Of a stretch of DNA of 39,372 bases, positions 21,958 to 30,762 are shown piece after piece. A program made the position numbers and the translations under genes. The stretch is from DRQF01 sp964559135 (GTDB lineage: Bacteria > Planctomycetota > GCA-002687715 > DRQF01). Under the pieces are notes generated by a model that was not told the DNA's origin, ran no database searches, and saw only the letters and a program-made list of their open reading frames with translations. The stretch covers positions 1 to 39,372 of the forward strand of contig CAZLGG010000030.1 in NCBI GenBank assembly GCA_964559135.1. Direction: 5' to 3'. Numbering within the stretch: position 1 is the first letter of the stretch; each line of letters starts with the position of its first letter.

Positions 21958-24486
21958 TTGTCACCTTTCAGCCCCACACAACGCGCAGGCATCGCCATCG
22001 TGTTCCTTCTGATCGCGCTGCAAGGAGTCTCCTATCTGATCCTCGTCCCCGTGGGAAAAGGAGCCGACGAGGACGAGCACATCGACTATGCTCTCCATCT
22101 CGCCGCTGAGCATCGGCTTCCGGACCCGCGCAGCGAGCCCGTGGGACAGGCGCAACATCCTCCCCTCCCCTACGTGGTGGACGCCCTCGTCATCGGGATG
22201 GCGCGGGACGCGTTCTTTGGGTCTCGCACGAATCGGCCAAGGGCGTTTTTCGGACGCCAGACCCTCTTTCAGCCCGGACCGCGAGGACACGCAAGCGCCT
22301 CGAAGGCTCCCGCCCCCAGGCAGCGCCTTCGCGAAGAACTTCCGCAGGCGATTTTCTACGCCCTCCGCAGTCTCGACCTCGCCATCGTCCTCATGGCCGC
22401 ACTCTTTTTGCTCTTCGCGCTGAGAAACCTCATCCCGGGCGAACCCGGAGTCGCGGTGTCCCTGTGGGCGGCCCTCGTTTCCCTTCCCGCCTTCGCGTTT
22501 CACGGCGCGATGGTGAGCAATGACCCCTGGATGGCCTGTCTGGGGGCTTGGACATGCTGGCTTCTGTTCGCCGCGCGGCGACGCGGTGACTTGCTCTCCA
22601 CCCGGCGTCTCCTCCCGGTGTCCGTCCTTCTGGGCCTGGCGTTTCTCGTGAAGCTGCACGCGGTGGGACTTCTCGCGTTCAGCATACTCCTCGTCATCGC
22701 TGAGGCGCGACGGCGGAAGGCGGGCCGCAAGACGGCCGCCGCAACCATCGGCCTGTTGCTTCTCGGTCCCGTTCTATTGGCCGGCTGGTGGCATGTTCGC
22801 CAGTCCTGGCTGCAAGGCGGACTGCTTTCGCTGGAACACCACGCGCGATTCCGTCCCGAATTGATCCGCCTGGGTGACCGCCCGTGGCTTCTTTACTGGG
22901 AGGCGGCCGTGTCGGCTCTCACCTCGCTCATGGGCGACTTGGGTCAAGACCTTCTGCATCCGCCGAGCCCCTTTGCCTACCTTCCCGGGGGACTCATCCT
23001 TCTCAGCATCCTGGCTCTCCTCGTGCCCGCCTCGCGAGAAAAACGCACCGACGGTTCCTCGGCGATGCCTCTTCCCACAGGCGCCTCGGCGGCCGGGCTC
23101 CTCCTGCTCCTGGCCGCCATCCTCGTCGCCAACAGGCACTACTACCATCTCCACGGCCGTTACTTCCTCGGGCTGTTGGCTCCGCTCGCCGTGGTGATGC
23201 TCGCCGGCCTCCGCCGCCTTCTCCGGTCCGATCCCTTGAAGGTGACTCTCGGTCTCGTCGCGGGATGGAACGGCGTCTTCGGATTCGCCACCGTGCTGCT
23301 CGTCGTCCTCCCCCGTTACACGATTCCGGCGGAGAAGTGGACACGAGGCGAGGTCGTCGTCTATTGGGACGCGGGGCACGAGGGCTTTGACGACGAGAGC
23401 GCCGGCGGCGACGTCCTCGTCCGTCGATTCCGCGACCTCTACCGCCCCGAAGACACGGTGCGGATGGCGTTCCAGACCACGTCGAAACCGGACGTCGTCT
23501 ATCGTTTTCAAGTCCCGGACGTGCGTCGCGCGTGGCAACTTCGCGTGCGATACCCGGACCCCCTGCCTTTGAAAGGGGGCGACATGCCGGCCCCGACCGG
23601 CCAGGCCATGGTCGTGAACAAATGGCCCATACACGGACCGATCAGCCTGTGGTCCTCGCTGGGCGACTTGGTCTATCCGCTTCCCCAGTCCGCGCTGAAC
23701 ACCGGAGAGGTCGAAGTCTGGTGGCAGAATCACGTGCCCTTTCCGAGCGGTGTCGGTGTGGCCGAGATCTGGTTCGAGGCCGCTTGGGTGGATTGTCTGA
23801 AACCGCCGCGGAGGTCGAAGAACGACGGCGCGGTCGAAGTGATCCTCACGAACCGCGACACTTCCGAGCCACACGGCGCACGGGTCGTCCTCGTCCAGGG
23901 CGAGACCATCGTCGGGGATAGCGGCGCGGTGGAACGTATCGAACCGGGGGGGCTTCGGCCGCTCCGAATCGTTCCCACAAAGGCTGGACCCGGAAAACTG
24001 AAGGCCTACATTCTTGCCTCTGACGCCGGCCCCCTCGCCAATACGAAGATCGCGTATTGGGCCCCGAAGAAGGGCCTCACGGCCGGGAATCTGCGGGTTC
24101 CCGATCTCGAGGTCCTTCGCATCGGCAACCAGACGGTTCCCGGAGACGTCGTCGCGGAAGTCCTCTTGCGTCGAACGTTGGCCGGTCGATATCCCCTGAC
24201 CATCATCCAGGGAACTGATCGCAACGTCTTCGACGGAGAGTGTCTCCGGATCGAAGTGGACGGGGCCCGCCTCGACGGCGGGTGGAGCGTCGCACCCTCC
24301 TCCTGGGGCGAGGGGCTCTTCGCCGCGACGACCGATCTCTTGAAGACGGCCCCCGGCGAGGGACTGGTCACCGTGAGAATCGTGGTCGGCAAGACCCCGC
24401 CCACGCCCTGGGTGGACCTGGATCGCCTCATCCTCGGGCGCGACCCCGTGGGTTGGCGACTCGCGCCGTCCTACGACGTCGACTGA
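21958..24486 (+). CDS. Large GT-C-type membrane glycosyltransferase-like protein
   Basis: A predicted inner-membrane protein of about 842 residues. The first hydrophobic helix (AGIAIVFLLIALQGVSYLIL) is followed by KGADEDEHIDYALHLA. An acidic D-E pair in the first periplasmic loop is the mark of lipid-phosphosugar-dependent GT-C enzymes (the ArnT/PMT/DUF2142-like group). About ten more hydrophobic stretches run to around residue 450. The last roughly 390 residues are soluble, beta-rich and probably periplasmic. The start is uncertain: TTG at 21958 gives a natural N-terminus, while ATG at 21841 adds about 39 basic, unconserved residues. Divergent from malic enzyme; overlaps the convergent tetR gene by 16 nt. 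Confidence 0.65.
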   Translation: MSPFSPTQRAGIAIVFLLIALQGVSYLILVPVGKGADEDEHIDYALHLAAEHRLPDPRSEPVGQAQHPPLPYVVDALVIGMARDAFFGSRTNRPRAFFGRQTLFQPGPRGHASASKAPAPRQRLREELPQAIFYALRSLDLAIVLMAALFLLFALRNLIPGEPGVAVSLWAALVSLPAFAFHGAMVSNDPWMACLGAWTCWLLFAARRRGDLLSTRRLLPVSVLLGLAFLVKLHAVGLLAFSILLVIAEARRRKAGRKTAAATIGLLLLGPVLLAGWWHVRQSWLQGGLLSLEHHARFRPELIRLGDRPWLLYWEAAVSALTSLMGDLGQDLLHPPSPFAYLPGGLILLSILALLVPASREKRTDGSSAMPLPTGASAAGLLLLLAAILVANRHYYHLHGRYFLGLLAPLAVVMLAGLRRLLRSDPLKVTLGLVAGWNGVFGFATVLLVVLPRYTIPAEKWTRGEVVVYWDAGHEGFDDESAGGDVLVRRFRDLYRPEDTVRMAFQTTSKPDVVYRFQVPDVRRAWQLRVRYPDPLPLKGGDMPAPTGQAMVVNKWPIHGPISLWSSLGDLVYPLPQSALNTGEVEVWWQNHVPFPSGVGVAEIWFEAAWVDCLKPPRRSKNDGAVEVILTNRDTSEPHGARVVLVQGETIVGDSGAVERIEPGGLRPLRIVPTKAGPGKLKAYILASDAGPLANTKIAYWAPKKGLTAGNLRVPDLEVLRIGNQTVPGDVVAEVLLRRTLAGRYPLTIIQGTDRNVFDGECLRIEVDGARLDGGWSVAPSSWGEGLFAATTDLLKTAPGEGLVTVRIVVGKTPPTPWVDLDRLILGRDPVGWRLAPSYDVD

Positions 24487-25106
24487 GGTCGAATCATCGC
24501 GCCGACGAGTCGGGCCACTTCACCGGGATTCGGTTCCGCTCCGGGGCAGACCCATGAGAGTCTCGACAAGAGGCTGAACCCCACGCCGTACATGACCAGC
24601 ATCCAGGACACGGACGAAGACTCGCAGTCCTCTCGAATGCTTCCGTCGCGATGCCCCTCCTCCACGAGCTTTCGTAGCAAGCCCTCGAAACCCGCGTAGT
24701 ACTCGCAGAGAAGTTCTTGCGTGCGCGCATCCTTTGCGGATGCGAGCGCACGGTCCACGATGGAGAAGAGATTCCTCCGCTCCTCCGAGATCCGAGGGAA
24801 TTCTTCCACGAGAGCAAGCAGTCTCTCGGCGGCGTTGGTCCCCATCGATGCGATGCTTTGCAGTCGCACCTTGGCCTCGGTCGCGATGTCCTCGAGGATG
24901 TCGTGGAAGAGGGCCAACTTGGAGGAGAAATGCCGATAGAGGATGGGCTCCGAGACGCCGGCTCGCGCCGCGATCATCGCCGTCGTGGTTTCCTTGTAGC
25001 CGATGCTCGAGAAGAGATCTCGGGCCACTTCGAGGAGTTGAGCGCGTCGGTCCTCGGCGCACATGCGCGGCCGCGATTTCGAAACCGTCTTGGGGCGCGT
25101 GTCCAT
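24471..25106 (-). CDS. TetR/AcrR-family transcriptional regulator
   Basis: A 211-residue repressor-type regulator. The N-terminal helix-turn-helix domain reads RAQLLEVARDLFSSIGYKETT, then IAARAGVSEPILYRHFSSK, the standard TetR DNA-binding pattern. The C-terminal ligand-binding domain is helical and unassigned. ATG at 25106 has AGGA about 8 nt upstream. An N-terminal tail of about 20 residues (rich in K, R and S) precedes the HTH, slightly longer than usual. The target is unknown; it is transcribed alone and its stop overlaps the convergent GT-C gene by 16 nt. Confidence 0.9.
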   Translation of the reverse strand: MDTRPKTVSKSRPRMCAEDRRAQLLEVARDLFSSIGYKETTTAMIAARAGVSEPILYRHFSSKLALFHDILEDIATEAKVRLQSIASMGTNAAERLLALVEEFPRISEERRNLFSIVDRALASAKDARTQELLCEYYAGFEGLLRKLVEEGHRDGSIREDCESSSVSWMLVMYGVGFSLLSRLSWVCPGAEPNPGEVARLVGAMIRPQSTS

Positions 25107-25219
25107 ACATGAATCCTACACGAACACACCCGTGATTCGGAGGGTGAAATCCGCTCGCCGGGTTTTCCCGGGAAACCACCGCGGCAGGCGTGGGCCGTTG
25201 CTCCCGCAGCGGGCAGCCC

Positions 25220-27118
25220 TCATTCCCAGTGGAGAATCTTGTCCATCGAGTCGCGGGAGATGGCGTGATAACCCGGCCTGGCCTCCCGATAGATGTCGAC
25301 GGCCATGGGGCGAAGGGCTGGGTCCTTCGCCATCGCTTCGTACAGCGGTTTCAGGAACTTGCGTCGGCCCTGGCGTAACAGGAATCCTCGCAATGCGGGC
25401 CAAGCCTTCTCGTAGCGACTGTGGATGCAGAGTTCCAACCATGCCGCGAGGATCTCACTGTTCCCGGACTCCGTGAGATGGAAACGTCGGTCGATCTCGG
25501 CGAGAGTCTCGGGGTTCTCCGACTCCCCAAGGCTGCGAATGAAGTGAAGCCACTCATGGGTCACCCAACCGGACACCGGCCATGAATCCATGGAGCTCCG
25601 CCCCGCCTTCCAGTCCGCAACGAGAGCGTCGATCCGAGCGAACGCGTCGCTGGTTGCGTCCGGAGCGTCCGCGGGGAGCCCCGGTTCCTCGATCCATGCG
25701 TGGACGTCCACGACGGAGGTCCGGTCAGGGTCGGTTCGCAGGAGCCGCTCTTCGAGAAAGGCGATGAAGTCCTCCGTGGTCACGCTCGTGAAAGCGTGTT
25801 CGTTGAACCACGCCTTCAGGAATTCATCGAAACGGTCACGGCCGAACGTCTGTTCGAGGAGGCGCAGGAAAGCGGCTCCCTTTTCGTAGGGCACGCCGGT
25901 GAATCCCTCGTCGGGGTCGCGCCCCTTCAGATCCACGTGCAGGATCTGATCCTTCGGGGGAAGCTCCGCCATCTCCTCGCGGAGTTCCTGCATACCGAGC
26001 ATGACTTCCATCTTCTTGCGCTCGATGCCGTAGACCTTCTCCATCGCCCTTTGCTCCAGGTAGACCGTGAAGCCTTCGTTCAGCCAGAAGTCCCGCCAGG
26101 TGGCATTCGTGACCAGGTTGCCCGACCAGGAGTGGGCGAGTTCATGGGCGACGAGGGAGACGAGTGAACGATCGCCCGAAAGAATCGTCGGCGTGGCGAA
26201 CGTGAGGCAGGGGTTTTCCATCCCTCCGAAAGGGAAACTCGGAGGGAGGACGAGCAGGTCGTAACGTCCCCAACGATAGGGACCGTACAGGCCCTCGATC
26301 GCGTCGATCATGGACTCGGTATCTCGAAACTCCGACGCGGCCGCCTCCACGACTCCAGGCTCGGCGTAGACACCGCTGCGCGGGCCCAGGGAGCGGAACT
26401 CGAGGTCGCCCACGGCGAGGGCGATGAGGTAGGAAGGGATCCGATACGGCATCTCGAAGGCGAACACGCGATGCTCGGCAGTCGGTTCCAATTCACGGGT
26501 TTCGGAGGCGCTCATCACGGCGCGCAGGGACTTGGGCGTCCGAACCACCGCACTGTAGGTCACCCGCACACCGGGCGTATCCTGGCAGGGAATCCAGGTC
26601 CGGGCGTGAATCGCCTGGGACTGGGAGAAGAGGAACGGGAGTTTTCCTCCTCGCGTCTGCGAGGGCTCCAACCACTGCAGTCCCGTCCCCTCCTCGGTGG
26701 TCGCGTACCGGATACGGACGAGATCGTCATCGGGCGCCAGCTCGACCTGCAAAGTGTCTCCGAGGACGGCGTCTCCCGGAATGACCTCGTGGGCCGCTGC
26801 GTGGAAGACATCGTCGCGCCCCGCCTCGACCGCCTGGATGTCCAGGCTCTTGACGTCCAACCTCAAGGGCGCTTGCGGATCGCGGCGCGTGAGGGTCCAG
26901 GTGGCTGTCCCTTCCAGGCGCTGGTGGCTGAAATCCACCGTCCAGTCCAAATCCAGGTGATCGACGCGGACCTCGTCCGGCCGCGCATGGCTGTGTTCGT
27001 CATGAGGCATGGTCTTGATGTTCCGATCTGTGGCCGACACGTCCCCGGCCGTGTTCGGGCCCGCCGCGCAGGAGGCGCCAACCAACACCGACGCCACAAC
27101 GAGGATCAGTTTCTTCAT
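25220..27118 (-). CDS. M1-family aminopeptidase (leukotriene A4 hydrolase-like), exported
   Basis: A 632-residue zinc metallopeptidase. The N-terminus (MKKLILVVASVLVGASC) is a signal peptide with a lipobox-like cysteine at residue 17, so it is probably a periplasmic or outer-membrane lipoprotein. The exopeptidase motif is GGMEN (298-302). Zinc ligands are HELAH (His325, His329, catalytic Glu326) and Glu348 in WLNEGFTVYLE. The C-terminal about 170 residues form a helical domain like that of leukotriene A4 hydrolase. GGGAG lies 7 nt before the ATG. Likely cleaves N-terminal residues from peptides for nutrition. Confidence 0.92.
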   Translation of the reverse strand: MKKLILVVASVLVGASCAAGPNTAGDVSATDRNIKTMPHDEHSHARPDEVRVDHLDLDWTVDFSHQRLEGTATWTLTRRDPQAPLRLDVKSLDIQAVEAGRDDVFHAAAHEVIPGDAVLGDTLQVELAPDDDLVRIRYATTEEGTGLQWLEPSQTRGGKLPFLFSQSQAIHARTWIPCQDTPGVRVTYSAVVRTPKSLRAVMSASETRELEPTAEHRVFAFEMPYRIPSYLIALAVGDLEFRSLGPRSGVYAEPGVVEAAASEFRDTESMIDAIEGLYGPYRWGRYDLLVLPPSFPFGGMENPCLTFATPTILSGDRSLVSLVAHELAHSWSGNLVTNATWRDFWLNEGFTVYLEQRAMEKVYGIERKKMEVMLGMQELREEMAELPPKDQILHVDLKGRDPDEGFTGVPYEKGAAFLRLLEQTFGRDRFDEFLKAWFNEHAFTSVTTEDFIAFLEERLLRTDPDRTSVVDVHAWIEEPGLPADAPDATSDAFARIDALVADWKAGRSSMDSWPVSGWVTHEWLHFIRSLGESENPETLAEIDRRFHLTESGNSEILAAWLELCIHSRYEKAWPALRGFLLRQGRRKFLKPLYEAMAKDPALRPMAVDIYREARPGYHAISRDSMDKILHWE

Positions 27119-27165
27119 GGGTCACTCCCGTGCGCCGCCTCCCCCCCCGGGTGGCGGCGGCCGAG

Positions 27166-27174
27166 ATCATAGCA
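27166..27174 (-). promoter_or_regulatory. Extended -10 promoter candidate for the M1 aminopeptidase
   Basis: On the minus strand the site reads TGCTATGAT, an extended -10 (TGn plus TATGAT, five of six matches). It is 47 nt upstream of the ATG. No convincing -35 hexamer is seen, which is tolerated for extended -10 promoters. Confidence 0.35.
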
Positions 27175-27202
27175 CTTCGGCGACGGAGGCTCGGGATGGG
27201 GC

Positions 27203-27985
27203 CTACAGCCGCCGCTCCATGTGGAGAGCGCCGTCGGAGGAGAGGCGACACGACACGCCGAACGCCGCCCCCAGTTCCTCCGAAAGCAACACGTCCCTCG
27301 GAGCGCCCTCGATGAGGGCTCGACCGCGGTCCAGAAGAAGCACCCTCGGGAAGACCTCATGGACGAGATGCAGGTCATGGATGGCGACAAGGAGCGCGTG
27401 TCCCCGACCCACCAACTCGCGAAAGAGATCGATGAGTTCCAATTGGTGACCGATGTCGAGGGCCGCCGTGGGCTCGTCCAGCAGGACGATGGTCGCCTCT
27501 TGAACGAGGGACCTGGCCAACCGGACGCGCTGTCGCTCGCCGCCCGAGAGGGTCGGGAGACGTCGCCTTGCGAGGGCCTTCAGTCCCATGGTCGCCATCG
27601 CCGCCTCGACCGCATCCCTGTCGGCCGCCGTCGATCCCTTCCAGGGAGAGGCGTGGGGGTATCGACCCTGCGCCACGGCCTCTCGGACGTCCACGTCGAC
27701 GGGCGCCTCGGACAGCTGCGGGAGGAAAGCCAAACGACACGCCACATCGCGACGGCTCCATTCCGAAAGCGGTCGCCCCGCCAACTCGACCTCGCCCGAG
27801 GTGGGCTCCCAGACACCGGACAGGCAGCGCAGAAGGCTGCTCTTTCCGGCGCCGTTCGGGCCGACGACCGCCATCAGGTCGCCCGGTCGAAGGGTCAGGT
27901 CGATGCCCTTCAGGATTTCCCGTCGGTCCCTGGTGTATCCCAGCCCCCGAGCTTCCAGGCAAGGAGCGGCATCCATCGAGATCAC
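27203..27985 (-). CDS. ABC transporter ATP-binding protein, iron/heme/cobalamin type (FecE/HmuV/BtuD-like)
   Basis: A 260-residue importer ATPase. Walker A VGPNGAGKSSLLRCL, Q-loop FLPQLSEAPVDVDVREAVAQGRYPH (cores), signature LSGGERQRVRLARSL, Walker B VLLDEPTAALDIGHQ and H-loop AIHDLHL follow the pattern of siderophore, heme and B12 importers, including the A-x-GRYPH stretch. GTG at 27985 overlaps the hemH stop by 4 nt (GTGA); an internal ATG at 27976 is an alternative. No permease or binding protein gene is present here, so it is either an orphan or works with parts encoded elsewhere. Coupling to hemH suggests iron or heme. Confidence 0.85.
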   Translation of the reverse strand: MISMDAAPCLEARGLGYTRDRREILKGIDLTLRPGDLMAVVGPNGAGKSSLLRCLSGVWEPTSGEVELAGRPLSEWSRRDVACRLAFLPQLSEAPVDVDVREAVAQGRYPHASPWKGSTAADRDAVEAAMATMGLKALARRRLPTLSGGERQRVRLARSLVQEATIVLLDEPTAALDIGHQLELIDLFRELVGRGHALLVAIHDLHLVHEVFPRVLLLDRGRALIEGAPRDVLLSEELGAAFGVSCRLSSDGALHMERRL

Positions 27986-29007
27986 GCCTCGACTCTCCCC
28001 TTTGAATCCCGGAGAACGTCGCGCAACCATGACGCATCCCGACTCGGGCAGGGCGCGACCCGGAGATCCTCGCCGCCGGCGGCGCGAAAGGTCTCGCGCA
28101 ACCTCAATCCCAATTCCTCCAGGGTTTCCAGTCCGTCGGTGACGAAGCTGGGACTCAAGACGAGAAGACGGCGATGGCCGGCGCGGGCCGCCGTTTCGGC
28201 CTCCTGGATCGTGGAAGGCGTCAACCACTTGGCTCGCCCAAGGCGGGACTGAAAGGAGAGTCGCCACCCACGGGCATCGAGACCCATGGCCTGCGCGAGA
28301 GCCCGGGCCGTCGCAACGCACTGCGCGCGGTAGCAGGTCGCGAGTCGCCCCTCGGGACGGTCACAACAGTTCTCGTCGGCAAGACAGGCGCCCGTCGGGT
28401 CCGCCTTGCGAACCTGCCGCTCCGGCAAACCGTGAAAGCTGATGAGAACCCGTTCCGGGCGGAAGGACTCGATCAGCGGACGCGCCAGCCGGGCCTGCTC
28501 CTCGATGTAGGAGGGATGATCGAAAAACGGAGGTACGAACCGAAGTCGAAACGGTCGTGCGAGTCTGCCGTTCTCGCGCTGGATCTTCTCTCTCACCGAA
28601 CCCACCGTCGCCTCGGCGAACTGGGGAAACAAGGGCACGACGGTCAGTGCTCCCAGATCCTTCTCGGCGAGACCGGTGAGGACGTCGGCGATCGAAGGCC
28701 GTCCGTATCTCATGGCCAAGGCCACGGGACATGAGACCTGTCCGCGAAGTCCCTCGGCCAGTCGCCGGCTTTCCACGAGGAGAGGTGATCCCTCGTCGGT
28801 CCAGATCTTGCGGTAGGCTTCGGCCGTCCTCGGCGAGCGAAAGGGGCCGATGAGCCCCCTCACCAACATCGCCCGAGGGAGCCACGACATGTCAATGACC
28901 TTCGGGTCCATGAGGAACTCGACGAGGTAGCGTCGGACGGCCCCCCTCGTGGGCGCATCGGGGGTCCCTAGATTGACGAGGAGTATGCCCTCGGAGTCCC
29001 CATTCAT
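27982..29007 (-). CDS. hemH: Ferrochelatase HemH with internal cysteine cluster
   Basis: A 341-residue ferrochelatase, which inserts Fe(II) into protoporphyrin IX (or coproporphyrin) at the end of heme synthesis. It has LLVNLGTPDAP at the start, the metal-site motif SFHGLPER (His192), RLGRAKWLTPST and PSFVTDGLETLEE with the conserved glutamate. Five cysteines cluster directly after the HGLPER motif (208, 214, 215, 225, 230). Internal cysteine groups of this kind carry a [2Fe-2S] cluster in some bacterial ferrochelatases, so an iron-sulfur enzyme is likely here (inference). ATG at 29007 has AGGGA upstream. Its stop overlaps the ABC ATPase start. Confidence 0.93.
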   Translation of the reverse strand: MNGDSEGILLVNLGTPDAPTRGAVRRYLVEFLMDPKVIDMSWLPRAMLVRGLIGPFRSPRTAEAYRKIWTDEGSPLLVESRRLAEGLRGQVSCPVALAMRYGRPSIADVLTGLAEKDLGALTVVPLFPQFAEATVGSVREKIQRENGRLARPFRLRFVPPFFDHPSYIEEQARLARPLIESFRPERVLISFHGLPERQVRKADPTGACLADENCCDRPEGRLATCYRAQCVATARALAQAMGLDARGWRLSFQSRLGRAKWLTPSTIQEAETAARAGHRRLLVLSPSFVTDGLETLEELGLRLRETFRAAGGEDLRVAPCPSRDASWLRDVLRDSKGRVEA

Positions 29008-29019
29008 GGACCGGTCCCT

Positions 29020-30699
29020 CTACTCCCCTTCCTTGGCACGGGCCTTAAGAGCGCGGAAGCCCAGGAACATCGGAATCTCTCTCCGGATGCGGTTGAACTC
29101 CGCGGCCTGGCGGCCGCCCTCGCTGGTGCGCAGGCTCGGCCATTCTTCCAGGCGATCCAAGACGAAGCCGACCTCGGCCAGATCCTTGACGTATTGCTGG
29201 AGCGGCCTATGAAAGGTCCACGTGGTCTCCTTTCGGCCGCCGCGCGCCACCTCGCCCGGGTTCATGACGATCTCGAACTGGCCGGGCGTGAGGTAGCCGT
29301 CCACGCGACGGTACTGCCGTCGAAGTCTTCCCCTGAAATCCTCGCCCCAAGACGTCTGCTTCGGGGCGCGAAAAGCGGGGTGCAAGACCACGGCCACGAA
29401 TCGTCCGCCCGGCTTCAGCACCTCGGAAGCCTTCTCGAGGACGGCCCGAAGAGGATCGATGTTCATGAGGGCCATGATGCATGTGACGGCGTCGAACTTT
29501 TCGCCGGCAAGGGCGCTGAGCTCGCGAGCATCGGCGACCTCGTAGCGCACGCCTTCCGGCCCCTTGGCGCGCGCCTTCTGGATGAGACTCGGCGAGGCAT
29601 CCACCCCCACGCACTCGACATCCAGCGCCGCAAGAGAGCGGCAGAATGCGCCCTCGCCGCAGGCGACGTCGAGGATGCGCTCGCCGGGGACCGACTCGAG
29701 CAATCGCAGGGCGCCTGGATGAATGACGCGTTGGAAGTGATCGTCGGGTCGCTCGCCTTCCAAGGTGTTCTCGTAGCGATCGGCCACCCGCTCCCAAGAC
29801 GTCTCGATCCTCGTTTGACCGGGCGTCGGAAATCCTCCGCGCACCGGTTCCGTCGAAGGTTCGGGAGGTTGTGCTCCGCAGAGTCTCCAGAAATCGGCCG
29901 GAGGAGGGCTCTCGAAAACCACTTCGCGACCCGTCGCCGGGTGGCGGAACGCGAGCAGGCTCGCGTGCAGCCCCAACCGGCGGAGGGGGTTGTCCCCGGG
30001 CCTCCCATAGAGGCGGTCTCCCACGATGGGATGACCCGCGTCCTGGAGATGGACCCGCAGCTGATGCTTGCGACCGCTCTCCATCCGCATGAGGAAGAGC
30101 GTTCGCCCCTGCCCCGTCGCCAGCACCTCGTAGAAACTCACCGCCAGTTTGGCGCGGTCCTCCCCCGGCCCCGGGGCCTCCTCCCCCGTCCGATCCGGCT
30201 CGACGCACTCCACTCGCCCGGCGGGCCCTTCCTTGAGGAAGCTTTGGAAGCCGCCCCGGCTCGGTTCGTCCTCCCTTTGGGCTCCCTCGGTCACGGCGTG
30301 GTATTGCCGGCGCACCCGACGCGCTCGGAAGTCCTCCTTCAGCCATGAGAATCCTTGACGCGAGCGGGCGAAGACGAGCAGCCCGGAGGCGTCTCGGTCC
30401 AAGCGATGGATGATCCACAACCCGCTCTCACGACGGCGCTTCACGTCATCGCCGAATCGCTCTCGAAGCAAGGAGAGAACGCTGTCCTCTCTTCGCCCTT
30501 GGGGTGTCGCCGAGAGCATCCCCGGCGGTTTATCCACCACGAGGACGTCCGCATCCTCGTAGACGATGCGGAAACCGGGCTGGGGACGGCGCGGCCGCCC
30601 ACTCTTGGGATTTCGACGGATCGGAGGCCTGCCGGACCGCCGTTGCGGCCTCCGGCCCTTGCCGCCGCCGGAAGTCGATCGCCTGCGGGGAGTGTTCAT
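29020..30699 (-). CDS. RluA-type pseudouridine synthase fused to a class I SAM methyltransferase
   Basis: A single uninterrupted frame of 559 codons encodes two enzymes. Residues 1-42 form an Arg/Lys/Pro-rich basic tail. Residues 43-275 are an RluA-family pseudouridine synthase: VLVVDKPPGML, the catalytic HRLDRDASGLLVFA (Asp101), SGRKHQLRVHLQDAGHPIVGD and RLGLHASLLAF. After a linker of about 25 residues, residues 300-559 form a methyltransferase: ILDVACGEGAF (motif I), CVGVDASPSL, FDAVTCIMALMNI and VLKPGGRFVAVVLHPAF. Both halves look complete. The start ATG at 30699 precedes the basic tail; no strong ribosome-binding site is visible. It lies 12 nt upstream of hemH on the same strand. The RNA target is unknown. 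Confidence 0.85.
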   Translation of the reverse strand: MNTPRRRSTSGGGKGRRPQRRSGRPPIRRNPKSGRPRRPQPGFRIVYEDADVLVVDKPPGMLSATPQGRREDSVLSLLRERFGDDVKRRRESGLWIIHRLDRDASGLLVFARSRQGFSWLKEDFRARRVRRQYHAVTEGAQREDEPSRGGFQSFLKEGPAGRVECVEPDRTGEEAPGPGEDRAKLAVSFYEVLATGQGRTLFLMRMESGRKHQLRVHLQDAGHPIVGDRLYGRPGDNPLRRLGLHASLLAFRHPATGREVVFESPPPADFWRLCGAQPPEPSTEPVRGGFPTPGQTRIETSWERVADRYENTLEGERPDDHFQRVIHPGALRLLESVPGERILDVACGEGAFCRSLAALDVECVGVDASPSLIQKARAKGPEGVRYEVADARELSALAGEKFDAVTCIMALMNIDPLRAVLEKASEVLKPGGRFVAVVLHPAFRAPKQTSWGEDFRGRLRRQYRRVDGYLTPGQFEIVMNPGEVARGGRKETTWTFHRPLQQYVKDLAEVGFVLDRLEEWPSLRTSEGGRQAAEFNRIRREIPMFLGFRALKARAKEGE

Positions 30700-30762
30700 C
30701 AGCCAGGATAGTGGGCGAGAGGACCTCACCCAAGCCTGCCCCCTTCGAAGCCCCCGCCCCCG

